A DNA stretch of 64,000 bases, taken from the NCBI RefSeq assembly GCF_002209485.1, contig NZ_NJIX01000005.1:516927-580926 (forward strand). Direction: 5' to 3'. Shown one piece after another: positions 17,132 to 27,638 of the stretch. The notes under the pieces are model-generated. The model was not told where the DNA came from. It searched no databases and saw nothing but the letters and a program-made list of their open reading frames with translations. Source of the stretch: Achromobacter sp. HZ34 (GTDB taxonomy: Bacteria > Pseudomonadota > Gammaproteobacteria > Burkholderiales > Burkholderiaceae_B). Positions within the stretch are counted from its first letter, which is position 1, and the number at the start of each line of letters is the position of its first letter. The position numbers and the translations under genes were made by a program.

Positions 17132-18040
17132 ATGAAGCTTTTTAAAGACCTGCGGAAATTGATCCCGGAACTTGCCACCCTGCCGGACACCGATCGCGTA
17201 GCCCTGCCTGAAAACCTGGTTTTACCCGATGGCGACGGCGGCTATGCCGTATTGCTGGGGCCGGCTGGGCGCTTTCTTGTGCAGGCTGACGGCGCGCCCA
17301 CTCGCATCGGGTATCGCCCCTGGCTAACGGTACGCGAGTTACGGCGGATTTTCTCCAGCGCCGGGTCCGACGACGACAATCTGCTTGCCGCCCTGTCCTT
17401 CCATCTGGATCGCATCGTCCACGGCGCCAGCACGGATGATGTCGTCCCGCATCTCGAATGGCCGATGCACGCTACGGACGATGAGTGCCTGGCGTGGTGG
17501 CTGGCCTGCGCGCGGGCATATGCAGGCTTGTGGGAAGGCCATGCCAGCCAGGCCGGGCTGGCGCCTTCCAGTCGCGCCGAGTTGGACGCGCTGGAACAGC
17601 GCCTGGGCTGCCCCCTGCCCCCATTGCTGCGCGCGTATCACGCGCGGATTGGTGCATTGAACCTGTGCGAAAACTTGTGCAGCGTGACACAAGCTGACCT
17701 CGCCAGTATCGAACCGCTGCGAGCGGCCTATCCTGGTATCGCCGACATCCTGGAAGACGCGCAGGACGCCGACGAGCAATGGCAGCTGGTCGACCAACTG
17801 GTGGCCTTCGGCGATTATCTAGGCAACGGCAACGTGTGGTGTTTCCACCGGGAAACCGGAGAGGTCTGGTATTTCGACCACGATTCGGCACCCATGCTCA
17901 CGCGCATGTTTTCGGACGTCGGCGGCTATCTCGACGCGTTGATGTACAAATGCCTGCTGGAGGTCCACGAGCAGGAAGACGACGAAGATACGCTGCGCCG
18001 CCACCTGGGCGACGCCATTGTCGACAAGTGGATGTATTGA
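17132..18040 (+). CDS. SMI1/KNR4 (SUKH) family protein, possible immunity protein
   Basis: 302 residues. The second half carries the SUKH pattern: LDALEQRLGCPLPPLLRAYH, then LVAFGDYLGNGNVWCFHRET and GEVWYFDHDSAPM, followed by a helix with VGGYLDALM. SUKH proteins of bacteria commonly act as immunity proteins that bind and neutralise nuclease or other toxins of contact-dependent or type VI systems. The N-terminal 120 residues are less typical. A further gene starts 17 bp downstream, so they are probably co-transcribed. Family is reasonably sure; immunity function is inferred from the family and from neighbours of the same kind. Confidence 0.75.
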   Translation: MKLFKDLRKLIPELATLPDTDRVALPENLVLPDGDGGYAVLLGPAGRFLVQADGAPTRIGYRPWLTVRELRRIFSSAGSDDDNLLAALSFHLDRIVHGASTDDVVPHLEWPMHATDDECLAWWLACARAYAGLWEGHASQAGLAPSSRAELDALEQRLGCPLPPLLRAYHARIGALNLCENLCSVTQADLASIEPLRAAYPGIADILEDAQDADEQWQLVDQLVAFGDYLGNGNVWCFHRETGEVWYFDHDSAPMLTRMFSDVGGYLDALMYKCLLEVHEQEDDEDTLRRHLGDAIVDKWMY

Positions 18041-18057
18041 AGGGTCTTGACGACGCA

Positions 18058-18837
18058 ATGTACTACTGGAACAGAGACAATTTCGAAGGGTTGCTCCAAA
18101 TCGCGCAACAGCTGGAAGCTGACAAGCATCTCAACCCGCTCGGCGCCTATTGCCGCTTTCGCGAGCTGGGATTATGGCGCGATGCATTCCAGGCGCTGGA
18201 ACGCTATCTTGAAGAAACGCGTTCGTTCGATAGCTCGACGGCGAGGCTCGCAACGACACAGATTCTTGAGATCAACGCTCGGGCTCATGGCGTGCATCAT
18301 TTTCTGGCCCAGCCGCTCGTCAAACGTTTCCTGCTGCCGACCTGGAAGCGTGGATGCGGGAAGATGCAAACGCGCGTGAACCCGTGCGATGGCTCGGTAT
18401 TCTCAATCGCGACCGAGAACTGCTTGCGCGCGCCTTATCGATGTGCCCGGACGACGTTCCTGTACGAACGCTATTGATCGATTTCGCGCTCGGAGATGTC
18501 GATCATGCAACTCATCATTTCGATGAGTCGTTCTTGATTGGCTCGATTGATTACGCGGTGGCGGCGCTGGAGCTTGCCAGAACCCTCATAGCGGACGCAC
18601 CGGCCGCGGAGACGGTTGTGCAGCGTTCTCCCGAACTGCGGTACTTCAATTGCCTCATCGAAGATTGGCGGGCGTATTCCAGGAATCCTGTGGGCTCGTT
18701 TCCCGAATGGTGTACCTTGCGGGGCCGGAACTACAACTACCTTGTCAAGGTGTACTACGGGAACCGCGACCTGGCCAGAAACAGCCTTTCGAGAACTCGA
18801 GGTCAATCTCTTCACAGCCAGCATGGCGGTCATCTAA
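18058..18837 (+). pseudogene. Unknown protein with two compensating frameshifts
   Basis: The frame starts MYYWNRDNFEGLLQIAQQLE 17 bp after the SUKH stop, shifts near 18338 and shifts back near 18777. Adding one base at 18338 joins KRFLLP to DLEAWMREDANAREP, and removing the A at 18777 joins YYGNRDLA to ETAFRELEVNLFTASMAVI, giving a continuous protein of about 259 residues ending at 18837. Good coding character continues across both breaks, so the gene was recently intact, or the assembly has two indel errors. No family was recognised with certainty; length, helical character and position suggest another immunity-type protein. Confidence 0.65.
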
Positions 18838-18853
18838 ACTACCCAGCGCGGAC

Positions 18854-19294
18854 ATGGCGAAAAATGGAATCTTGGCCGTTATGTCGATACTGAATTTTGC
18901 GTTTGTCGGTGCGGTTGCCGTGGTCTGCCTCGGCTGGTGGGTGCGTCAAATTGAGAAGCTTGAGTGGGTACGAACCGACAGTCTGTATATCTACGAGGGC
19001 AATCCTAAGAAAGATAAAAAAATTGCCTTTACGGCCATCAAAGAAATCTCCATCGCGCCACTTTTTGACGTCGCTCCGTTCGACAACTTCTGGTTGCTAG
19101 AAGGTAAAGATGGCGAGCGGATAGGATTTCTCGGCCGATCCAATGGCGCTGCCGCCGCGCTAGTTCGTCTAGAAAGCTATTTATCGGAATTTAACGTTGC
19201 TACGTCAATTGCGCACGCGCACGAGCATTCGATGTTCGAAGAAGCTGTTGTCGTGTGGCGTGACGACGCTATAACTGTTTCGGGTCAAGAGTGA
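18854..19294 (+). CDS. Membrane-anchored protein of unknown function
   Basis: 146 residues. One N-terminal hydrophobic segment (ILNFAFVGAVAVVCLGWWV, residues 12-30) is followed by a soluble domain with alternating strands: WVRTDSLYIYEGNPKKDKKI, then AFTAIKEISIAPLFDV. This resembles a small PH-like barrel of the kind that begins with a membrane anchor, but I cannot confirm that. It begins 16 bp after the broken gene upstream, and its base composition is lower in GC than core genes. No function can be stated. Confidence 0.6.
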   Translation: MAKNGILAVMSILNFAFVGAVAVVCLGWWVRQIEKLEWVRTDSLYIYEGNPKKDKKIAFTAIKEISIAPLFDVAPFDNFWLLEGKDGERIGFLGRSNGAAAALVRLESYLSEFNVATSIAHAHEHSMFEEAVVVWRDDAITVSGQE

Positions 19295-19342
19295 CCCTAC
19301 GCGCTCTGTCTCCAAACTTGACGAGAATCGTACATAACCACC

Positions 19343-19690
19343 ATGGAAAAATCTGCGCTTGAGAAAGCTGCTGCACTCATTGCCCAGCACAATCTGACTC
19401 CTCAGGTCGCGGGCGTTCGCGTAGGCTGGGACGAAGTTACGGCCAAGCTCGTGGTTCAATACTTCGTTGATGGGGAAGTGGCCGATGACGAACGCGAGCT
19501 CTGTGAATTGACATTAACTGAGCTGTTGGCTGAGTTTCCCGATGTGCGTACGGCTGATACACAATGTATTGCAAATCCTTGTGGCGGAGTGTTCTTGCTC
19601 GACGGGATTGTTTTTCCAGCGGCGGTAGTGCTCAACACTGTGAGCGGTTGGCAGTTGTCGGCCATATGCGGACATCCTGAAGGAGTTTAA
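19343..19690 (+). CDS. Small acidic protein of unknown function
   Basis: 115 residues beginning MEKSALEKAAALIAQHNLTP. It is strongly acidic, with strands such as AKLVVQYFVDGEVADDE and a helix LTLTELLAEFPDV. No family was recognised with confidence. The stop is one base before the TTG start of the DUF4304 gene, and that gene's ribosome site (GAAGGAG) lies inside this one, so the two are translationally linked. Size, acidity and company are typical of immunity proteins, but that is only an inference. Confidence 0.6.
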   Translation: MEKSALEKAAALIAQHNLTPQVAGVRVGWDEVTAKLVVQYFVDGEVADDERELCELTLTELLAEFPDVRTADTQCIANPCGGVFLLDGIVFPAAVVLNTVSGWQLSAICGHPEGV

Positions 19691-19691
19691 G

Positions 19692-20276
19692 TTGAGCGAA
19701 GTCGCAACTCAGATCGATGAGATCGTGGGACTGGCCCTTGCCGGTCTTCTCAAGAAAAACGGGTTCAGGAAGTCCGGACGGACTTGGCACAAATCCGTGA
19801 GCGACGACTGGCAAATAGTCAACGCGCAGGCCAGCGCCGCCAATTCACGCGAACAAGGAAAGTTCGTTGTGAATCTTGGCGTTTACTGTGCCCAGGTCGC
19901 CGACCTCGCTGGCCAAAAGAGGCCTGAGAGGTTTCCCAAGGAATTTGAAACGACTGTGCGTGAACGTCTTGGCTCTCTTGCTTATAAGTACGACCATTGG
20001 TGGACTGTCGAGCCAAACTCGAATCTGAATGAAATCGCAAGCGACGTCGAGGCGAAAATGCAAGCGTCAGGCTTACAGTGGTTAGACGCGCATCTCGATG
20101 TGGCAAGAATCGCCACACACCTGCAGGGGAGTCCCAATCTGCACGCTTTGTCCGCGGCGTGGCTTGCATGGGGCAAGAGAGAAGCAGTTCGGCAATATGA
20201 AGCAGCCATCGCCGCGCGCCCCGCTGCGAAGAACCATTACGTGGCGTGGGCGGTCAAGAGTGGCTTGGTAGGTTAA
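19692..20276 (+). CDS. DUF4304 domain protein
   Basis: 194 residues with a TTG start at 19692; the GAAGGAG six bases before it decides this start. The DUF4304 pattern is visible: LALAGLLKKNGFRKSGRTWH, then DDWQIVNAQASAANS and a strand GKFVVNLGVYCAQV. The family is widespread next to polymorphic-toxin and defence loci and has no proven activity. It is the last gene of the 15.8-20.3 kb cluster of small proteins. GC content and codon use are clearly less extreme than in the housekeeping genes, which agrees with horizontal transfer. Confidence 0.7.
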   Translation: MSEVATQIDEIVGLALAGLLKKNGFRKSGRTWHKSVSDDWQIVNAQASAANSREQGKFVVNLGVYCAQVADLAGQKRPERFPKEFETTVRERLGSLAYKYDHWWTVEPNSNLNEIASDVEAKMQASGLQWLDAHLDVARIATHLQGSPNLHALSAAWLAWGKREAVRQYEAAIAARPAAKNHYVAWAVKSGLVG

Positions 20277-20429
20277 GTGCGCTGACGCCGAGCAACACCG
20301 TTTCGGCAATACGGCTCGAACTCCCGCTTTCCATAGTCAGCAACCGCCGTTGCCACTTCACAACGATGAGGACAAGTCGGATACTTGCCGACTTGAAGAA
20401 CTGTCATCCTTCTTCCCTTGGACGCTGTC

Positions 20430-21178
20430 ATGCCCTTGTTGGAAACTCAGCTCGCCCGATACTTCATGCAGGTAGCACACGCAAAAAGTCTCTCGAAGGC
20501 GGCGATCAAGTTGTCGACGACTCAGTCGAACGTTACCGCGCGCATCAAGCAGCTGGAAGAACAACTCGGTGCACAGCTGTTTTCCCGGCACAGCCGCGGC
20601 GTCGCTTTGACCGCGGCAGGCGAGGTGCTACTCCCCCCATTTGCGAGCAAATCGTGAAGATCGCCGAGGCAGTCCAGCGCCAGGCTGCAAACACCGGATT
20701 TTCGCGGCCATCCCTGCGAGTGGGCGTCTACCATACGGCGGCAGCTCACCTGATGCCTGATTTGATCGCCGGCTTCCTTTCAGCCAATCGCGGCGTACAT
20801 CTCACCGTCAAGATGGGCAGCACCGAGGAGTTGCGTGCATTACTGCGGGATGAGCAGCTCGACTGCGCCGTCATCGCCGCCGTCGCCGTCGATTCCGCAT
20901 TGCATGTCCATTCCCGCTTCATGGACGAAATGGGATGGGTATTCAAGGTCGGCCTGCTGTCTCGATCCAATGCCGGGGTCATGGCCCAATTGGCCGGCCT
21001 GCCTATCTATGCCACGCAGAAAGGCGCACTGTATGAGGCATCCGTTCGCCAACTTTTCCAGGATGAGGGGCTGACCGCTGAGATGCCGGTTTTTCAGGAA
21101 CTGGGCTCCACGGAAATTCTCAAGGCGGTGTTGCGCCTGGGGCACGGATTCACATTCATTTCGAAAGCGGTGTTCCTG
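20430..21178 (+). pseudogene. LysR family regulator, frameshifted and 3' truncated
   Basis: The first frame from ATG 20430 (MPLLETQLARYFMQVAHAKS) encodes a complete LysR helix-turn-helix, with AAIKLSTTQSNVTARIKQLE. It leaves frame in a run of six C at 20633-20638: with seven C the sequence would continue LLPPICEQIVKIAEAVQ and into the effector domain (LRVGVYHTAAAHLMPDLIAG). That domain stays open to about 21175, after which LysR similarity ends abruptly at FISKAV and unrelated sequence follows. So it carries a homopolymer frameshift plus loss of the last 40 or so residues. It is not expected to be functional as read. Confidence 0.78.
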
Positions 21179-21574
21179 TGTCAGCAATGGCGAGCCTGTC
21201 TTTGGCTTGGCGTCGAACGGACTGCTCGCCATTCCTAAAGAACTTCGTCGATTGCGCGATAAGCTAATCGCGACGATATCTGGGCAGCGGTTAAAGAGCT
21301 ATACGAAGAAGACTTGCCGGGAATGACACAAGGCGACTACGACGAGCACGGTGATGGGGCGCTGATGTGGCTATGACGAAGGGCCAATGTACGAGATTCA
21401 GATTACGCGTAGTGGCGTTGCACGCCTGAGCGAGTGGGCCGACCAGGACTATGAGACGGAATTGTGCCCGATGAGAGAGGTGGAAGCGCTTCCTCAGGAG
21501 AAAGCAGCGAGTTGCAAGCGCCAGTCGGAGCTTGTTGGACCGTAGTGCGAGCTGTTGCGCTTGTACGTACACTC
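21179..21574. other. Decayed coding sequence of unknown origin
   Basis: After the LysR break the plus strand shows out-of-frame pieces that look coding: SNGEPVFGLASNGLLAIPKE (21180-21240), then RDDIWAAVKELYEEDLPGMT and GDYDEHGDGALMWL ending about 21376. A 52-codon frame follows at 21387-21545, starting MYEIQITRSGVARLSEWADQ. They could be remains of one or two small genes. I did not recognise a family. Confidence 0.35.
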
Positions 21575-22368
21575 TCAAGAACTGGTGCTTACCGCCGCAA
21601 ATTTTTCGACAAGAAGATCGATCAGTAATCTGACTTTGCGGGGGATGTGCTGGCTTGGCGGGCGCACGACGAAGATGCCGACGTCCGGCATTCTGAAACG
21701 CGTCATGATGGGCACAAGCCTGCCTGTCTCGACATAAGGTCCCGCGATCATCTCGCCCATCGCAACGACTCCCAGATCGGACGCTGCTGCCTCCGCGAGG
21801 ACATAGGCGTTGTCCGCCTTGAACCGGCCTTGTGGATGCACCGTGAAGTTCTGATCCCCATCGCTGAACACCCAGCTGTTGGTGCCGGCCGTGATCGCCG
21901 AGTGCTTTAGGATATCGGCCGGATACTGCGGCGCCCCATTCTCCTTGATGTAGCCCGGGCTGGCGTACAGTTGCATCGGAAGTGAGCCGATTTTGCGCGC
22001 AATCAAGCTGGAGTCCGGCATGTAGCCCACGCGAATCGCACAGTCGAAACCTTCCGCTGCGAGATCGACGTACTGATCCGAAAATCGCGTATGCACCTGC
22101 AGTGCCGGGTGTCGCCTGGCAAAGTCTGCAAGCGCCGGCGCGAACAGCGTCCCGACGGATGCGGGTCCCGCGATTCTCATCAGGCCCCTGATATGGCCGT
22201 TGGGCGACAGCTCTTCCCGAACTGCGTCTATCCTGGCGCAGATGTCCGCTGCCTGATCTCGAAACGATACCCCCGCCTCCGTCAAAACCGCGCCGCGGGT
22301 CGTTCGTGCGAGGAGCTCGGCGCCAAGTTCCTGCTCTAGCCGAAGCAGCCGACGGCTGACAATGGATT
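21575..22368 (-). pseudogene. LysR family regulator, 5' end replaced by an IS30 remnant
   Basis: From about 22368 to the stop at 21575 the minus strand encodes a LysR protein lacking its first 30 or so residues: it begins in the recognition helix (KSIVSRRLLRLEQELGAELL) and continues through ARTTRGAVLTEAG and a full effector domain with the signature FDCAIRVGYMPDSSLIARKI. The effector part resembles the large group of LysR regulators that act on neighbouring oxidoreductases. Upstream of the junction, the DNA is IS30 transposase sequence in another frame. A fused frame from an ATG at 22447 exists but has no normal start or helix-turn-helix, so DNA binding should be lost. Confidence 0.78.
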
Positions 22369-22780
22369 TGGGAAGTACTGGCGTAGCAGGCCATTCGTAT
22401 TTTCGTTGGTGCCTCGCTGCCAGGGGCTGCCCGGATCGCAGAAGCAAACGACCATATTGGTAGCAATATCAAAGTGCCTGTGCGCTGACAACTCCGCCCC
22501 GGGGTCCCAGGTCAGGATTTTCCTTAGTCGAGCAGGAAGCTGGCCCATCTGCTCAACAAGGGCTCGAGTAACGATTTCGGCCCGCTTGTCCTCGATCCTG
22601 CAGAGCACGGTGAACCGAGATGCTGAGCGGCCCAACTGGCGACCAATAGCTCGATAACTTGCGCCACTGGCCAACCCTCGATAGATCGCCCCCCGCTCTT
22701 CTGCTCACCACACTGACCAGTGCACACCTCTATCCATCGGGCTTTCAATAGGGTGTTGCACTGACCGTTTGAAACCACAA
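22369..22780 (-). mobile_element. IS30 family insertion sequence, internally deleted remnant
   Basis: The minus strand carries an N-terminal IS30 transposase helix-turn-helix (ERGAIYRGLASGASYRAIGR), then jumps directly to the catalytic C-terminus (VLCRIEDKRAEIVTRALVEQ, LTWDPGAELSAH, and SPWQRGTNENTNGLLRQYFP), which holds the last Asp and Glu of the DDE triad. An IS30-type inverted end, TTTCAAACGGTCAGTGCAAC on the minus strand, lies at about 22752-22780. The intact element would be about 1.1 kb; here some 0.4 kb is left, with the middle and the other inverted repeat missing. It is not mobile by itself. Confidence 0.75.
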
Positions 22781-22964
22781 TATCGCTTTTGCGGGGTATT
22801 ACCGCCAGGGACGCTGCTGATGTAAGTACTTGCTTTTCAGCGGTTCTTCGACTTTTCGTTGTGACGCCAAGCACTTGGGATGGTTAGGGGGCCACGCTAG
22901 ATGAGTAAAGTTCCATCGGGCGTGAACTTCGACACCAAAGTTGTAACAGCACCCCTCTCCCCCC
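22781..22964. other. Spacer between IS30 remnant and the groESL promoter
   Basis: No gene seen. It separates accessory from core DNA: from the groESL promoter on, codon use is that of highly expressed core genes. Confidence 0.5.
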
Positions 22965-22992
22965 TTGAAGCATTAATTACGATCCCTATAAT
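22965..22992 (+). promoter_or_regulatory. Promoter of groES-groL
   Basis: TTGAAG at 22965-22970, a 16-bp spacer and a perfect TATAAT at 22987-22992 make a good sigma-70-type promoter. The wider sequence CCTTGAA...CCCTATAAT also partly resembles a sigma-32 heat-shock promoter, so both factors could use it. Its -10 box abuts the CIRCE operator. Confidence 0.75.
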
Positions 22993-23018
22993 TAGCACTC
23001 GCCTCCGGTGAGTGCTAA
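22992..23018 (+). promoter_or_regulatory. CIRCE operator (HrcA binding site)
   Basis: TTAGCACTC, nine bases, GAGTGCTAA: a perfect match to the consensus CIRCE inverted repeat. HrcA bound here represses the groES-groL promoter until heat or unfolded proteins occupy GroEL. It starts at the last base of the -10 box and lies 77 bp before the groES start. Confidence 0.97.
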
Positions 23019-23094
23019 CAAGCCTTCTCGCCTTTCCGGCCGCCGGGGCAAGCGAGACAACCCCCTTACCGTTTTTAGAAAACAGGAGTTCCTC

Positions 23095-23382
23095 ATGGCC
23101 CTGCGTCCTCTGAATGATCGTGTGATCATCAAGCGTCTGGACAACGAGCGCAAAACCGCCTCGGGCATCGTCATCCCTGACAGCGCCGCTGAAAAGCCCG
23201 ACCAAGGCGAAGTCATCGCCGTCGGTCCCGGCAAGCGTACGGAAGACGGCAAGGTTCTGCCGGTCGACCTGAAGGCGGGCGACAAGGTTCTGTTCGGCAA
23301 GTACGCCGGCCAGTCCGTGAAGGTCGATGGCGAGGAACTGCTCGTCATCCGCGAGGAAGAAATCCTCGCCGTGATCCAGTAA
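23095..23382 (+). CDS. groES: Co-chaperonin GroES
   Basis: 95 residues beginning [18 protein letters not shown], the standard GroES N-terminus, with the mobile-loop region around [19 protein letters not shown] that binds GroEL and the roof motif further on. The ATG at 23095 is preceded by CAGGAG. GroES forms a heptameric lid on the GroEL barrel in the cytoplasm and is needed for folding of many proteins. It is followed after 37 bp by groL and controlled with it by HrcA at the CIRCE site. Length and sequence are fully typical. Confidence 0.98.
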   Translation: MALRPLNDRVIIKRLDNERKTASGIVIPDSAAEKPDQGEVIAVGPGKRTEDGKVLPVDLKAGDKVLFGKYAGQSVKVDGEELLVIREEEILAVIQ

Positions 23383-23410
23383 TACCTCCTCCCCAAGAAT
23401 TCCCCAGTAA

Positions 23411-25060
<1,650 letters not shown>

Positions 25061-25107
25061 GAAGTCCTTGCCTGAAAGGTGGCCGGTGACGGCTGCCTTC
25101 CCAAGCA

Positions 25108-25137
25108 AAAACCCCCGGGGCGACCCGGGGGTTTTTT
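25108..25137 (+). terminator. Rho-independent terminator after groL
   Basis: AAAACCCCCGGG, a 4-base loop and CCCGGGGGTTTTTT form a strong GC stem followed by a T-run 48 bp after the groL stop. The A-run on the other side would let it also act on the minus strand, at the end of the rpiR-type gene. Confidence 0.92.
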
Positions 25138-25215
25138 ATTTGTGCGCGGGGATTGCTGCGCCGAAGCCGGCGTCAGCGCGACGACGCTGACGCCCGCAAG
25201 GCAACAGCACTTTCT

Positions 25216-26082
25216 CTACGGCGTCGTGTACACGGAAAACCGGCGCAACTGCGCTTCACTCTGCCGCACTTCGCGCACACTGGCCGCGCCGCCATGCGCC
25301 ACCAACAGCGCCGCCAGCGTCTGCGCTACGGACAAGGCCGGCACCACCGACGGAAACAGCGACTTGGTCGAGTTCTCCACGACGATCAAGGCGGCCGCTT
25401 TGGCGGCAACGGGCGAGACGGCGCTGTCGGTTACGCTGACGATACGCATACCTCTGTCGCGCGCGTAGTCCACCGCGGCCACCGTATCGCGGGCATAAGG
25501 TTCGTAGCTGAAGACGACCAGCGCATCTTCCTTGCCGGCCCCCCGCAACTCGTCGGCAAAGATGCCGCCCATGCCCCCCAGCAAGGTCGTGTTGTGGCGA
25601 AACATGCCGCAGGCGTAATTCAGGTAGAACGCCGCCGGAAACAGGCTGCGCAAGCCGACGATGTAGATATGCCCGGCCTTGGCCAGCACGTCACGCGCCG
25701 CCAGCAGTGCGCGCATGACGTCGGGGTCGTTCATCCGGTCCAGGTTGCGCGTATCGGCCTGCAGCAATTCGCCGATCAGCGCGGCATCGTTGCCGCCAGC
25801 GCCCTGTTGCAGCGCCGACGCACGATCGGCGAACGTCGCATGCCCCTCGGCCAGCCAGGCGCGATAGACATCCCGCATGGCGTCGTAGCCATCGAATCCC
25901 AACTGGCGGGCCAGGCGATGCATGGCGCTGGCCTGCACGCCGGCACTGCCTGCCACCGCCCGCATCGAGTTCAGGGCGATCTCCCTGGGATTGTCGATGG
26001 CGTAGCGGGCGGCCCGCTGCAGCATGGGCGGCAGGCTGGTGAAATGTTGTTCGATCAACTGGTCGACGCCGCGTTTGTCCAT
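25216..26082 (-). CDS. MurR/RpiR family regulator with SIS domain
   Basis: 288 residues from the ATG at 26082 (MDKRGVDQLIEQHFTSLPPM); an in-frame ATG 39 bases upstream gives an atypical extension. Residues 1-80 form the RpiR helix-turn-helix domain, with AVAGSAGVQASAMHRLARQL. Residues about 115-260 form a SIS sugar-isomerase-like domain that senses a ligand (IYIVGLRSLFPAAFYLNYAC and later ALVVFSYEPYARDTV). It lies 108 bp downstream of the aminotransferase on the same strand and may bind the palindromes at 27639-27680 to control both directions. Confidence 0.9.
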   Translation of the reverse strand: MDKRGVDQLIEQHFTSLPPMLQRAARYAIDNPREIALNSMRAVAGSAGVQASAMHRLARQLGFDGYDAMRDVYRAWLAEGHATFADRASALQQGAGGNDAALIGELLQADTRNLDRMNDPDVMRALLAARDVLAKAGHIYIVGLRSLFPAAFYLNYACGMFRHNTTLLGGMGGIFADELRGAGKEDALVVFSYEPYARDTVAAVDYARDRGMRIVSVTDSAVSPVAAKAAALIVVENSTKSLFPSVVPALSVAQTLAALLVAHGGAASVREVRQSEAQLRRFSVYTTP

Positions 26083-26190
26083 CCGATTCCTGTGACTTGA
26101 TGGCGATGGGCCAATCGCCATGACTTGATGGCCATGACTGAACCACCCGGGCCGATTGCCCTGCCGCCGCCCCTGTGCCCGTAGCGCGCG

Positions 26191-27531
26191 CTATTGTAGA
26201 GCGCGCACCTCGGCAATAGCCGCGTCTATGCTCAGCGCCAGGATCTCCACGGCGGCCTGCAATTCCGCTTCCGTCGTGATGTAGGGTGGAGCGAGCAACA
26301 CATGGTCCCCCCGCACGCCATCAATGGTGCCGCCGCCGGGATAGCAAAGCAGGCCGTTGGCCAAGGCCGTTCGCTTGATGCGGGCATGCAGCTGCAAGGC
26401 AGGATCGAAGGCCTGCCGGCCATCGCGGTCCTCGGCCAGTTCGACCGCCTGGAACAGGCCACGCCCACGCACGTCGGCCACATGCGGATGATCGCCCAGG
26501 CGTTGCCGCAGGCTGTCCTGCAGATAGCGGCCCAACGTGGCCGACCGTTGCACCAGGCCGTCGCGCTCAATGATGTTCTGCACCGCCAGCGCGCCCGCGC
26601 ACGCCACCGGATGGCCGACATAGGTGTGGCCGTGCTGGAAGGCACCGCTGCCCGTGGTGATGGCATCGACGATGCGGTCGCTTGCCATCACCGCCGCGAT
26701 CGGCTGATAACCGCCGCCCAGGCCCTTGGCCAGGCACAGCAGGTCCGGCACCACGCCCTCCTGCTCGAACGCGTAATACGAGCCCGTGCGTCCCAGGCCG
26801 CTCATCACTTCATCCAGGATGAAGACCACGCCATGGCGATCGCACACCTCGCGCAATTTGCGGAAATAGCCGGGGACGGCGCAGACGGCGCCCGCCGTGG
26901 CACCGACGACGGTCTCGGCAATGAAGGCGGACACGGTTTCGGCTCCTGCTTCCAGGATGGTCGCCTCCAATTCCCGCGCCAGGCGGGTGCCATACGCATC
27001 GTCAGACTCTTCCGGCCAGCGGTAGTGCAGCGGAAAGCAGGCCGAGACATGGCAGACCTCCGCCAGCAAGGGTTGGTAGAGCCGGCGCCGCCCTTGATGT
27101 CCGCCGACGGCAAGTGCGCCCAGCGTGTTGCCGTGATAACTCTGCAGCCGCGCAATGGTGCGCCAGCGCTGTGGCTCGCCCCGCTCCACGTGGTATTGCC
27201 GCGCCAGCTTCAGCGCCGTCTCCACGGTCTCCGACCCGCTGGACAGAAAGTACACGTGCGCCAGGCTCGCCGGCGACCGACGTACCAGTGTGTCGGCAAG
27301 CTGCTCCGCCGGCTCCGACGTGAAGAAGCTGGTATGCGCGTACTCAAGCGTGCGGATCTGCGCGACAACCGCGTCGGCCACCTCCGGATGCCCATGCCCC
27401 AGGCAGGACACGGCGGCGCCGCCGGACCCGTCGTAGTAACGGCGGCCGTCACGGTCGACCAGATAGCTGCCGACACCCCTGACGGCGGTAGCCAGGGGCG
27501 TGCGGGGATTGCGGTGAATGATGTGAGTCAT
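26191..27531 (-). CDS. Class III (omega) aminotransferase, PLP-dependent
   Basis: 446 residues from the ATG at 27531 (MTHIIHRNPRTPLATAVRGV); a longer frame to 27633 adds a Pro-rich lead with no homologous look. The PLP site is complete: FLSSGSETVETALKLARQYH binds phosphate, FILDEVMSGLGRTG gives Asp240, and CLAKGLGGGYQPIAAVM gives the Schiff-base Lys269. Such enzymes move the amino group between an omega-amino compound or diamine and pyruvate or 2-oxoglutarate. It is divergent from a Bug receptor and MlrC peptidase, so these probably process one nitrogen compound. The exact substrate is unknown. Confidence 0.9.
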   Translation of the reverse strand: MTHIIHRNPRTPLATAVRGVGSYLVDRDGRRYYDGSGGAAVSCLGHGHPEVADAVVAQIRTLEYAHTSFFTSEPAEQLADTLVRRSPASLAHVYFLSSGSETVETALKLARQYHVERGEPQRWRTIARLQSYHGNTLGALAVGGHQGRRRLYQPLLAEVCHVSACFPLHYRWPEESDDAYGTRLARELEATILEAGAETVSAFIAETVVGATAGAVCAVPGYFRKLREVCDRHGVVFILDEVMSGLGRTGSYYAFEQEGVVPDLLCLAKGLGGGYQPIAAVMASDRIVDAITTGSGAFQHGHTYVGHPVACAGALAVQNIIERDGLVQRSATLGRYLQDSLRQRLGDHPHVADVRGRGLFQAVELAEDRDGRQAFDPALQLHARIKRTALANGLLCYPGGGTIDGVRGDHVLLAPPYITTEAELQAAVEILALSIDAAIAEVRALQ

Positions 27532-27638
27532 GGTTCGAGGCGGAAGGGAATCGGGGGGATCAAGAGGACGAATGGCCAAAGGGCCAAAGGGACCAGGTGG
27601 ACTGGATGGGTCGGATGTCTTGACCAGTGCCATTTATA

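Noticed and set aside
22316..22447. LysR gene at 21575 as an intact gene starting at 22447
   Set aside because: The first residues of that frame are IS30 sequence read out of frame and lack the first helix of the DNA-binding domain, so the start is not genuine.
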